A stretch of DNA of 64,000 bases, from positions 1 to 64,000 of the forward strand of contig JBEKTY010000003.1 of assembly GCA_049515555.1 (NCBI GenBank). Direction: 5' to 3'. Below, in pieces: positions 20,150-27,764 of the stretch. Source of the stretch: JBEKTY01 sp049515555. Lineage in GTDB: Bacteria > Planctomycetota > Planctomycetia > Pirellulales > Thermoguttaceae. Within the stretch, counting starts at the first letter, position 1; each line of letters starts with the position of its first letter. Both the position numbers and the translations under genes were made by a program. The notes below the pieces were generated by a model. It was not told the DNA's origin and made no database searches. It was given only the letters and a program-made list of their open reading frames with translations.

Positions 20150-20203
20150 GTACTCATCTCGCTCCGCGAGATGAAAGCCCATCTCGCGGAGCGAGATGAG
20201 TAC
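20150..20203. repeat. Perfect 24-bp inverted repeat (palindromic element family A)
   Basis: Left arm 20150-20173 and right arm 20180-20203 are exact reverse complements with a six-base loop. Each arm is itself palindromic around CTCGCTCCGCGAG. Related copies lie at 34796 and 44901, and a single arm lies inside the GH38 gene at 41232. Position 36 bases after the histidine kinase stop suggests a role as a terminator or as a mobile palindromic element. No T-run follows. Confidence 0.85.
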
Positions 20204-20300
20204 ATTTATTGATTCTGCGGTCCTAACGAAACTTGCGGCCTGGCCGGCCATGCCCTATGATTACGGCTTTGCCGCGCTCCACGGGACCAGGATCACGCTC

Positions 20301-23021
20301 ATGACGACTTCCAGAGAAACTCGCAGGCTTCCCACCGTTTTCCTCTTCGCCGCCCTGCTGGCCGTGTGGGCCGGGCCGCCGGCCTGGGCCGCCGACTACA
20401 TCTGGATCGAAGGCGAATCGCCGCAATCGCAGACCATGACGCGCCACCCCTGGTGGTATGACAAGGTGAAGAAGGACCAGCTTTCCGGCGGCGACTTCAT
20501 CAGCAACTGGACGGACAAGCAGCCCGGCGAGGCGACGTACGCCTTTCGGGCTGTCGCCGGGGGCGAGTACGTCTTCTGGGTCCGCGCCAATCCGGTGGGG
20601 ACGAAGCTTTCCTACCAGCTCGACGGCGGCCACTGGCAGCTCATCGACATGAAGTCCGCCCAGGAGAGCGTCAACATCGCCGACGACGGCAAGATCGACC
20701 TGCGCTTTATCGCATGGATCAAGGTGGGCACCGTCAAGCTCAACGGGGGGCCCCATAGCATCACGTGGAAAATGCACAGCGACAATAACAATCACGGCAT
20801 GCTGGACTGTTTCGTGTTCGCCGGCGGACCCTTCACGCCCGAGGGCAAACGGAAGCCGGGCGAGAGATCCGACGCCCGCGAGGTCACCGCCACGGGCCGT
20901 TGGGCGTTCCAGCCGCCGCGCGACGAGTTCAGTCCGCAATCGCTGCTCGACCTCCGCGGCCTGAACGAGAAGTTCGCCGGCGAGCACGGCTTCCTCACCC
21001 GCTCTGAAGACGGCAACGACTTCGCCTTCAGCGACGGGACGCCGGCGCGATTCTGGGCCGTCAACGACGGGGCGTTCAACAAGGACCTCCCCCGTCATGC
21101 CCGCTTCCTGGCCAAGCGCGGCATAAACATGGTCCGCTTTCACAGCAACGTCACCCCCACCGGCCGCGACCTGATGGGCATCGACCAGGTCGACCGCGAC
21201 CATCTGTGGAAGGGCCTGGCGGCGATGAAGAAAGAGGGCATTTACGTCACCTACTCGCCCTACTGGGCCGGGCCGGCGCGGGTGAAGCCGTCGATGGGCG
21301 TCCTCGATACGGGCGGCGGGGGCAACTGGGGCCTGCTGTTCTTCGACCGGAAACTGCAGGCGGCCTACAAGCGCTGGATGAAACAGGTGCTAACCGAGAA
21401 GAACCCCTACACCGGCGTCCCCCTGGCGCAAGACCCGGCCCTGGCGATCATTCAGATCCAGAACGAAGACTCGCTCCTGTTCTGGACGAGCCAGGGCATC
21501 AAGGGCACGGCGAAGCGCGAGCTCCGCCGGCAGTTCGGCGAGTTCCTCACGAAGAAATACGGATCGCTGGAGCAGGCCCGAGAGGCGTGGGGCGGCGCGG
21601 CGCCCTCCCCGGACCAGGACGGTCCCGACAATTTCGCCCGGGGCGAGGCGGCGCTGTACATCATCTGGGAATTGACGCAACACCGCGGCAACCCGGGCCA
21701 GCAGCAGCGCTCGGCCGACCAGATGCAATTCTTCACCGAGACCATGCACGCCTTCAACAAGATGATCGGCGACTACCTCAAACAGGAACTCGGCTGCAAG
21801 CAACTGGTCAATGCCGGCAACTGGCGGACGGCCGACAACGTTACCATGCTCGACGCCGAGCGGTGGTCTTACACGGCCAACGAGGTGATGGCCGTCAACC
21901 GCTACTACGGCGGCGCCCACGAGGGGCGAAACAACGGCTGGGCCATTGCCAATGGCGACCGCTTCACCGACGACTGCGCCATGCTCCACCCGCGCGAGAT
22001 GCCCCTGACGCTCAAGCAGGTGGCGGGCTTCCCCATGCTGATCACCGAAAGCTCCTGGGTGCCCCCGCAGGGCTACCAGTCGGAAGGACCGCTGCTTGTG
22101 GCCGCCTATCAATCGCTGACCGGCATCGACGGCTACTACTGGTTTGCCACCGGCGAGGAAGACTGGCGGCAGCCCGGATCGGCCAACGGGTTCATGCCCT
22201 CCGAGGGCAAATGGGTGTGCGCCACGCCCATGCTGATGGGGCAGTGGCCCGCGGCGGCGCTGATGTACCGCCGCGGCTACATCCGGCAAGGCGAGCCGGT
22301 GGTCTATGAGCAGCGCCCGCTGGCAGACCTCTGGCGCCGGCGGATGCCCATCATCGCCGAGGACGCGGGTTACGATCCCAACCGCGACAAGGCCAACATG
22401 TCGAAAGAGTCGAACGTCAGCCGTGGCGTCAACCCGCTGGCGTACCTCGTCGGCCCGGTGGTGGTGAAGTACGGCGGCGACCCCTCCAAGAGCCGCGCGA
22501 TCGACCTTGGCCCGTATATTCGCGAGGACAAGAAGCTGGTTCGGTCGATCACCGGGCAGTTGCAAATGGACTACGGCCAGGGGCTGTGCATGCTCGACGC
22601 CCCCAAGGCGCAGGGCGTGACCGGGTTTCTGAAGAAAGGCGGGCCCGTCCGTTGCGCCGACGTCGAGATCCGCTCCGGAAACGACTACGCCACCGTGCTG
22701 GTCGTCGCCCTGGATGACAAGCCGCTGAGGAGCTCCGGCCGGATCCTGGTGCAGGTGGGCACCACGGAGCGCCCGCTGGGCTGGAAGACCAGGCCGGCCC
22801 GAGTCGACGGCCGCGCGGGTGAAGAAGTGTTGAGCTTCGGCCGCGCGCCATGGATGATCGTCAACGCCGACGTGACGCTGGCCCTGAAGAATACGGAAAT
22901 CACCAAGGCCCGCGCGCTGGACGCCAACGGCATGCCGGTGAAAGAAATCCCTCTGGCCGCATCGGCCGGCCGGACGACGCTGAAGTTCCCCGCCGACGCA
23001 CTGTATGTAGTACTTGAGTGA
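20301..23021 (+). CDS. Secreted clan-A-like glycoside hydrolase with N-terminal carbohydrate-binding region (paralogue 1)
   Basis: I start at ATG 20301 (906 residues), just before a signal peptide; the ATG at 20196 lies in a palindromic repeat. Residues 30-210 look like a beta-sandwich carbohydrate-binding region (IWIEGESPQSQ, GEYVFWVRAN). A TIM-barrel follows with FLAKRGINMVRFH. The probable acid/base Glu389 is in IQIQNEDSLLFW and the probable nucleophile Glu583 in MLITESSW. The protein at 45014-47737 is its paralogue, with the equivalents at Glu392 and Glu587. I recognise no characterised GH family with certainty. A retaining mechanism of clan GH-A type is inferred from the Asn-Glu and second Glu spacing. 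Confidence 0.75.
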   Translation: MTTSRETRRLPTVFLFAALLAVWAGPPAWAADYIWIEGESPQSQTMTRHPWWYDKVKKDQLSGGDFISNWTDKQPGEATYAFRAVAGGEYVFWVRANPVGTKLSYQLDGGHWQLIDMKSAQESVNIADDGKIDLRFIAWIKVGTVKLNGGPHSITWKMHSDNNNHGMLDCFVFAGGPFTPEGKRKPGERSDAREVTATGRWAFQPPRDEFSPQSLLDLRGLNEKFAGEHGFLTRSEDGNDFAFSDGTPARFWAVNDGAFNKDLPRHARFLAKRGINMVRFHSNVTPTGRDLMGIDQVDRDHLWKGLAAMKKEGIYVTYSPYWAGPARVKPSMGVLDTGGGGNWGLLFFDRKLQAAYKRWMKQVLTEKNPYTGVPLAQDPALAIIQIQNEDSLLFWTSQGIKGTAKRELRRQFGEFLTKKYGSLEQAREAWGGAAPSPDQDGPDNFARGEAALYIIWELTQHRGNPGQQQRSADQMQFFTETMHAFNKMIGDYLKQELGCKQLVNAGNWRTADNVTMLDAERWSYTANEVMAVNRYYGGAHEGRNNGWAIANGDRFTDDCAMLHPREMPLTLKQVAGFPMLITESSWVPPQGYQSEGPLLVAAYQSLTGIDGYYWFATGEEDWRQPGSANGFMPSEGKWVCATPMLMGQWPAAALMYRRGYIRQGEPVVYEQRPLADLWRRRMPIIAEDAGYDPNRDKANMSKESNVSRGVNPLAYLVGPVVVKYGGDPSKSRAIDLGPYIREDKKLVRSITGQLQMDYGQGLCMLDAPKAQGVTGFLKKGGPVRCADVEIRSGNDYATVLVVALDDKPLRSSGRILVQVGTTERPLGWKTRPARVDGRAGEEVLSFGRAPWMIVNADVTLALKNTEITKARALDANGMPVKEIPLAASAGRTTLKFPADALYVVLE

Positions 23022-23071
23022 GGGGTCGCGACAAAGTAACAAGGGATGTTTTGGTCGAGGAGGAACGTACT

Positions 23072-23302
23072 ATGGTCTATCGGGGACAGGTCAAGGGAGG
23101 AGTCGTGGTGTTCGAGGAGGGAGCACAGTTGCCGGAGGGCACGGAGGTTCTAATCCAGCCCGCTCCGCCGGCCGAAAAGTCCCCGGCTGAGGGACGGACG
23201 CTAGCCGAGCAGTTTGCCGATGTTATCGGAACGGTGCCAGACCTCCCGCCCGACATGGCGGCACAACACGACCACTATCTTCACGGGGCGCCCAAGCGAT
23301 GA
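23072..23302 (+). CDS. Antitoxin-like small protein of a VapBC-type pair
   Basis: The 76-residue protein (ATG 23072, with a GAGGAGGA ribosome site) begins with MVYRGQVKGGVVVFEEGAQL, the beta-rich N-terminus typical of VapB-like or AF2212-like antitoxins. Its 3' end overlaps the PIN-domain gene as ATGA at 23299-23302, the usual arrangement of a type II toxin-antitoxin operon. DNA-binding specificity cannot be judged. Confidence 0.75.
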   Translation: MVYRGQVKGGVVVFEEGAQLPEGTEVLIQPAPPAEKSPAEGRTLAEQFADVIGTVPDLPPDMAAQHDHYLHGAPKR

Positions 23303-23703
23303 CGCGCATTTTCGCCGACTCGTACTTCTTTTTTGCCCTCCTCAACCCGCGCGACCCAGCACACGCAAGGGCGGTGGATTTCAGCCGCCGAAACCGCGGG
23401 CCGCTGGTAACGACCGCTTGGGTGCTCACCGAATTGGCGGATGGGCTGGCATCCACGCCGCGCCGACAGGCGTTTCGCCAGGTGCTGGCGGACATCGAGG
23501 CGAACCCGGCGGACCTGATCGTACCGGCCAATGCAGAGACGTTCGAGAAAGGGGTGGAACTTTATCATTCCCGACAGGACAAGCAGTGGTCGCTGACGGA
23601 CTGCATTTCCTTCGTTGTCATGTCGGAGGAGGGCATTACCGAGGCACTGACCGCCGACCATCATTTCGAGCAAGCGGGATTCAAGGCCCTCCTTGCCTGC
23701 TAG
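23299..23703 (+). CDS. PIN-domain toxin (VapC-like)
   Basis: The 134-residue PIN domain carries acidic residues Asp7 (IFADSYFF), Glu45 (VLTELADG), Asp101 (SLTDCISF) and Asp120 (TADHHF). These are the four metal-binding positions of PIN ribonucleases. It is therefore probably an RNase restrained by the upstream antitoxin. The pair sits between a glycoside hydrolase gene and a repeat followed by a Gfo/Idh/MocA gene, so it is likely an accessory insertion. Confidence 0.85.
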   Translation: MTRIFADSYFFFALLNPRDPAHARAVDFSRRNRGPLVTTAWVLTELADGLASTPRRQAFRQVLADIEANPADLIVPANAETFEKGVELYHSRQDKQWSLTDCISFVVMSEEGITEALTADHHFEQAGFKALLAC

Positions 23704-23720
23704 GGTGGGGTGCCGGAGAT

Positions 23721-23791
23721 GTCGTACCCCTTCGGGGTGCCGTTCGGTGATCGCCCAATATCCCGGGGTGCGCTGCGCGACCCCGGGCTTC
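23721..23791. repeat. GC-rich short repeat, family D, copy 1
   Basis: The stretch contains TACCCCTTCGGGGTGCCG and CCCGGGGTGCGCTGCGCG, palindrome-rich units echoed at about 35145-35290. It lies between the toxin gene and the oxidoreductase gene. I see no gene in 23704-23899 besides this repeat and a ribosome site before 23900. Confidence 0.55.
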
Positions 23792-23899
23792 GGAGTTGCA
23801 CGCCGTCGGCGTGCTGCGGCGCCAAGCTTGCAATCCGCGCCTGCGCGGGCAATAATCGGGGTTTCCGACCGTTCTCGTTCGTGCAAGGAGACTCGTTCG

Positions 23900-25180
23900 A
23901 TGAAGCTGTTATCGCGGCGAGACTGGCTGAAACTTGGTGCTGCCGGGGCGGCGGGCGCGGCGGTCCCTTACTTCATTCCGGCCGGCGTTTTGGCGGCCGA
24001 CGGCCAGCCGGGGGCCAACCAGCGCGTCGGCATCGGCGCGATCGGCGTCGGCGGCCGGGCCTCGCTATTGCTCAACCAATTGCCCCCCAGCGGACAGATC
24101 GTTGCCCTCTGTGACTGCAACCTGCCCCGCGCCGAAGGATTCAAGGCCGGCAAGAAAGCCAATTGGCCCGTCCTCCAGGACCACCGCAAGCTTCTGGATC
24201 GCAAAGATATCGATGCGGTGATCGTGGGCACGGGGGACTTCCAGCGGGTGTGGCCCTCGATCCATGCCTGCCAGGCCGGCAAGGATGTCTACGCCGAAAA
24301 ACCCTTGACCGTCTACATTCATGAGGGACGCGTGTTGGTAGACGCGGTGCGGCACTATGGCCGTGTGTTCCAGGTCGGTTCCCAGCAGCGGTCGATGGCC
24401 ATGAACCGCATCGCCTGCGAGTTGGTGCGCAGCGGCGGCCTGGGCAAAATCAAGGAGGTGCTCGCGCCGAACTATCCGGGATCGGAAGCTTCCCCCGCCC
24501 ACGGGCTTCCCGAACAACCGGTGCCGGCAGGGCTGAACTGGGACGTGTGGCTGAACCAAGCGGCGTTTCGGCCCTTCAACGCGCAGTGGATGGGCTGGAT
24601 GCGCTGGCGCGAATTCTCCGGCGGTGAGGTGACCAACTGGGGCGCGCACGGAATCGATCAGATCCAGTGGGCCCTGGGCATGGACGGGACCGGCCCGGTC
24701 GAGATGTGGCCCGCCACCGGAGGCTCCAACGGCAAGGTCGAGATGCGCTACGCCAACGGCGTGCCGCTGCGTTTCGTCCTCGACCACGGTCCCTACGGCG
24801 GCGGCGTGTTCGTGTGCGAGCAGGGAAAGCTGGAGATCAACCGCAACAAGTTCACCTCCAATCCCAAGGAAATCGCGCTGGAACTGCTTAAGAAGGTCGA
24901 CGAGGCGGCGGAAGAGAAGAAGTGGAGCGATCAGACCGCTCTCTGGCAGGCCCAATGGCATTTGCAGAACTGGATCGATTGCATTCGCACGCGACAAAAA
25001 CCCGCGGCCGACGTCGAGATCGGACATCGGTCGATCAGTGTGGCCCACCTGGTCAACATCACTCGCCAGATCGGGCGACGGCTGAACTGGGACCCGGCCA
25101 AGGAACAATTCATCGGCGACGACGGGGCCAACAAGCTCGTCGATCGTCCGCGGCGAAAGGGTTACGAACTGCCCGTGTAG
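23900..25180 (+). CDS. Gfo/Idh/MocA family oxidoreductase with Tat signal
   Basis: The 426-residue protein has a twin-arginine signal (S-R6-R7-D-W-L-K) with hydrophobic core, so it should be exported folded. A Rossmann fold follows: GIGAIGVGGRAS as the dinucleotide-binding loop and YAEKPLT with the conserved Lys134 typical of this family. The C-terminal alpha/beta domain (residues 165-426) has the GGEVTNWGAHGIDQIQWALG helix with a candidate catalytic His. Members oxidise or reduce sugars, deoxysugars or glycosides using NAD(P). Co-directional neighbours (121-residue protein, GH36) suggest a role in breakdown of a galactoside-containing glycan. The ATG at 23900 has an AAGGAGA site. Confidence 0.9.
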   Translation: MKLLSRRDWLKLGAAGAAGAAVPYFIPAGVLAADGQPGANQRVGIGAIGVGGRASLLLNQLPPSGQIVALCDCNLPRAEGFKAGKKANWPVLQDHRKLLDRKDIDAVIVGTGDFQRVWPSIHACQAGKDVYAEKPLTVYIHEGRVLVDAVRHYGRVFQVGSQQRSMAMNRIACELVRSGGLGKIKEVLAPNYPGSEASPAHGLPEQPVPAGLNWDVWLNQAAFRPFNAQWMGWMRWREFSGGEVTNWGAHGIDQIQWALGMDGTGPVEMWPATGGSNGKVEMRYANGVPLRFVLDHGPYGGGVFVCEQGKLEINRNKFTSNPKEIALELLKKVDEAAEEKKWSDQTALWQAQWHLQNWIDCIRTRQKPAADVEIGHRSISVAHLVNITRQIGRRLNWDPAKEQFIGDDGANKLVDRPRRKGYELPV

Positions 25181-25194
25181 AAGGAGCAATAACC

Positions 25195-25560
25195 ATGAAT
25201 AACGGGAAAAGGCCGCAGGGCGCGCCGGGCGCCGCGGCGGCAGGCAACGTGGACAAGAAGCGGGTCGGCCAGGTGACGATTGCCGAACGCGACGAGATCC
25301 GGGCCCTGTTCGAGCGCAAAAACGCGCTCTTGGAGTTGTTCAAGAGCCTGGCCGACGGGGAGCAGCTCAACAACGCCGTGTACGAGAAGGTTGTCGCCGA
25401 CTTGGGCAAGGTGACGACGCAGTTCGACGAGTGGTGGTCTGCCATGCGCAGCAAGTACCAGTGGGAAGGCGCCGCGGACGGACATTGGGAGATTGATTTC
25501 GACGATGCTTCGATCTACCTGGCCAGGAACGCGGGGAAGGGAAGCGGGGGAAGGCGATGA
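25195..25560 (+). CDS. Small protein resembling CXXX-repeat peptide modification system proteins
   Basis: The 121-residue protein has an AAGGAG ribosome site at 25181-25186. After a Gly/Ala-rich leader it reads VTIAERDEIRALFERKNALL, then YEKVVADLGKVTTQFDEWW and WEIDFDDASIYLARN. From memory this pattern (charged helix, FERKN, a Trp-Trp pair, and a WEIDF block) matches small proteins annotated beside radical-SAM maturases of CXXX-repeat peptides (TIGR04116-type). No CXXX peptide or radical-SAM gene is in the window, so the assignment is tentative. Its 3' end overlaps the GH36 gene as ATGA (25557-25560), so both are translationally linked. Confidence 0.4.
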   Translation: MNNGKRPQGAPGAAAAGNVDKKRVGQVTIAERDEIRALFERKNALLELFKSLADGEQLNNAVYEKVVADLGKVTTQFDEWWSAMRSKYQWEGAADGHWEIDFDDASIYLARNAGKGSGGRR

Positions 25561-27650
25561 AACGGATAAAGTCTCTGGGTGGCCTTCTGATCCTCGGGCT
25601 GACCGCCGGCGCGGCGAGCGCATGGGCAGCAAGCGCGCCTGCACCCGAGGAGATGGCCGCGGCCCGGCGCTGGATTGCGGCCAAGATCGAGCCGCCCGCC
25701 GAGGGCCCACGGCGCGAGCCGGGCCCGGTCGCGCCGGCCAATCTGCCTGTCGTCAAGGATGCCCCTTCCTCGGCAGCCGACCCGCCCTTCTCGTTCGTCT
25801 ACGGCGGGACTCCCTCGGCCACGTTGCTCAAGGGGTGGCCGGTGAAGCGGGAGACCTGCGCGCTGGACGCCCGGCGCACGCGGCACACGCTTGCCTACGC
25901 CGATCCCAAGACCGGGCTTGTGGTCCGCTGGACGGCCACCGAGTATCACGATTTTCCGACCGTGGAGTGGACGCTGGCCTTCAAGAATGAAGGGACGGCC
26001 GACACGCCGCTGCTGTCGGAGATCCAGGCCGTCGACACCCGCTTTCAGCGTGGAAAAGAGGGCGAGTTCAGGCTGCACTACAACACGGGAAGCCCGGCTG
26101 CGCCCAACGACTACGAGCCCCACGCCCGGCCGCTGGGGCCAAAGACGACCGAGCGCATCGCCACCTCCGGCGGCCGCTCGACCAACAGCAACATGCCCTA
26201 TTTCAACGTCGAGTGGCCGGGGCAGGGGGTCATCGTGGTCCTGGGCTGGCCCGGCCAATGGGCCGCGGAGTTCATTCGCGACGACGCGGCCGGCCTGCGG
26301 GTTCGCGGCGGCCAGGAATTGACCCGCTTCACGCTGCACCCCGGCGAAGAGGTCCGCGCTCCCATGGCGGTGCTCCAGTTCTGGAAAGGTGATTGGACGG
26401 GGTCGCAGAACGTCTGGCGGCGCTGGATGCTGGCGCACAACCTGCCCCGGCCCGGCGGAAAACCGATGCCCCCGGCGATCATGGTTTGCCTGAGCGATGC
26501 TTATCCCGGCATGAAGAGCAATGCCGCGGACGAAATTCGATATATCGATCGCTACGTCCAGGCGGGTGCAAAGCCCGACTATTGGTGGATCGACGCCGGC
26601 TGGTATCCTTGCGGCACGGGCTGGGAGAACGTCGGCACGTGGGAGCCCGATCCGCAGCGCTATCCCAAAGGGCTGCGCGAGGTGGCCGACCGCGTCCACG
26701 CCGCCGGTATGAAACTGGTCGTCTGGTTCGAGCCGGAACGGGTCGCCAAAGGCACGTGGCTGACCGAGCACCATCCCGAATGGGTTCTGGGCGGCAACGG
26801 CGGCGGACTGCTGAACCTCGGCAACCCCGAGGCCCGAGCGTGGCTCACCGAGCACGTCGACAAGATGATCGTCGAGCAGGGGATCGACCTGTACCGCCAG
26901 GATTTCAACATGGAGCCGCTGGGCTACTGGCGAAACAACGATCGGCCGGACCGGCAGGGCATCACCGAGATCCGGCACGTGGGAGGATTCCTGGCCTACT
27001 GGGACGAGCTTCGCCGCCGGCATCCCGACATGCCGATAGACACCTGTGCCAGCGGCGGACGCCGCAACGACCTGGAGACTCTGCGCCGTGCCTTTCCGCT
27101 CCTGCGCAGCGATTACCGTTTCGAGCCGGCCGGCACGCAAGGGCACACCTATGGAATGGCGATGTGGATTCCCTACTACGGCACGGGCGTGTGGGCCGTC
27201 AGCGATTACGCCGTCCGCAGCCACTGGTGTCCGTGGCTGGGGATCGGCCCCAACGAGGTCGCCGGCAAAGGAACCGATTGGACCAACTACCGGCGGATGA
27301 TCGCCGAGTTGCGCCGCGTGGCCCCTTATTTCTCGGGCGACTATTATCCGCTGACCGCCTACGGCCTCGATGACACGGCCTGGATGGCCTGGCAGTTCGA
27401 CCGGCCCGATCTGGGCGAGGGGATGGTACAGGTGTTCCGTCGCGCCGGCAGCTATTATGAGTCGGCGCGGTTCTCGCTGGGCGGACTGGAACCGGAAGCC
27501 CGGTACAGCATCACCGATCTGGATTCCGGGCGGTCGCAAGAACACACCGGGCATGAATTGGTCGCCGAGGGGCTGAAAGTCTCGCCCGAGCGGCGGTCTA
27601 GCGCGACCGTCTTGCTCTACAAGAAAGTTGTGACCGGCGCCGCCCGATGA
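25557..27650 (+). CDS. Secreted alpha-galactosidase-like enzyme, GH36
   Basis: This 697-residue enzyme should hydrolyse terminal alpha-galactosides (some GH36 act on alpha-N-acetylgalactosamine). A signal peptide (MKRIKSLGGLLILGLTAGAA) is followed by an N-terminal beta-sandwich (residues 30-270). The GH36 barrel has YWWIDAGWYP and KLVVWFEPERV. The nucleophile is Asp449 in LYRQDFN and the acid/base Asp519 in LLRSDY. A short C-terminal beta domain ends it. It is expressed in one run with the Gfo/Idh/MocA and 121-residue genes, with ATGA coupling to the latter. Confidence 0.92.
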   Translation: MKRIKSLGGLLILGLTAGAASAWAASAPAPEEMAAARRWIAAKIEPPAEGPRREPGPVAPANLPVVKDAPSSAADPPFSFVYGGTPSATLLKGWPVKRETCALDARRTRHTLAYADPKTGLVVRWTATEYHDFPTVEWTLAFKNEGTADTPLLSEIQAVDTRFQRGKEGEFRLHYNTGSPAAPNDYEPHARPLGPKTTERIATSGGRSTNSNMPYFNVEWPGQGVIVVLGWPGQWAAEFIRDDAAGLRVRGGQELTRFTLHPGEEVRAPMAVLQFWKGDWTGSQNVWRRWMLAHNLPRPGGKPMPPAIMVCLSDAYPGMKSNAADEIRYIDRYVQAGAKPDYWWIDAGWYPCGTGWENVGTWEPDPQRYPKGLREVADRVHAAGMKLVVWFEPERVAKGTWLTEHHPEWVLGGNGGGLLNLGNPEARAWLTEHVDKMIVEQGIDLYRQDFNMEPLGYWRNNDRPDRQGITEIRHVGGFLAYWDELRRRHPDMPIDTCASGGRRNDLETLRRAFPLLRSDYRFEPAGTQGHTYGMAMWIPYYGTGVWAVSDYAVRSHWCPWLGIGPNEVAGKGTDWTNYRRMIAELRRVAPYFSGDYYPLTAYGLDDTAWMAWQFDRPDLGEGMVQVFRRAGSYYESARFSLGGLEPEARYSITDLDSGRSQEHTGHELVAEGLKVSPERRSSATVLLYKKVVTGAAR

Positions 27651-27663
27651 ATCGGGCGCCCAG

Positions 27664-27734
27664 GTAGCAGGCACACTCCGTGTGCCGTCCACTGAAGCGG
27701 AAAAGGCGGACGGCACACGGAGTGTGCCTGCTAC
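27664..27734. repeat. Perfect 27-bp inverted repeat (family B) between convergent genes
   Basis: Arms 27664-27690 and 27708-27734 are exact reverse complements separated by 17 bases. The unit (GTAGCAGGCACACTCCGTG...) recalls palindromes I have seen scattered in planctomycete genomes. It lies exactly between the stops of the GH36 gene and the convergent 1151-residue gene, so it probably also serves as a bidirectional terminator. Confidence 0.85.
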
Positions 27735-27764
27735 TTTCCATGTTGTGAACGGTTACCGTTGCGG

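Noticed and set aside
20150..20203. Transposon terminal repeat with a nearby transposase
   Set aside because: No transposase or flanking duplication is visible; the structure is a compact palindrome.
25195..25560. Firm annotation as part of a CXXX-repeat peptide RiPP system
   Set aside because: Only resemblance to one small component; no radical-SAM maturase or precursor peptide in the window.
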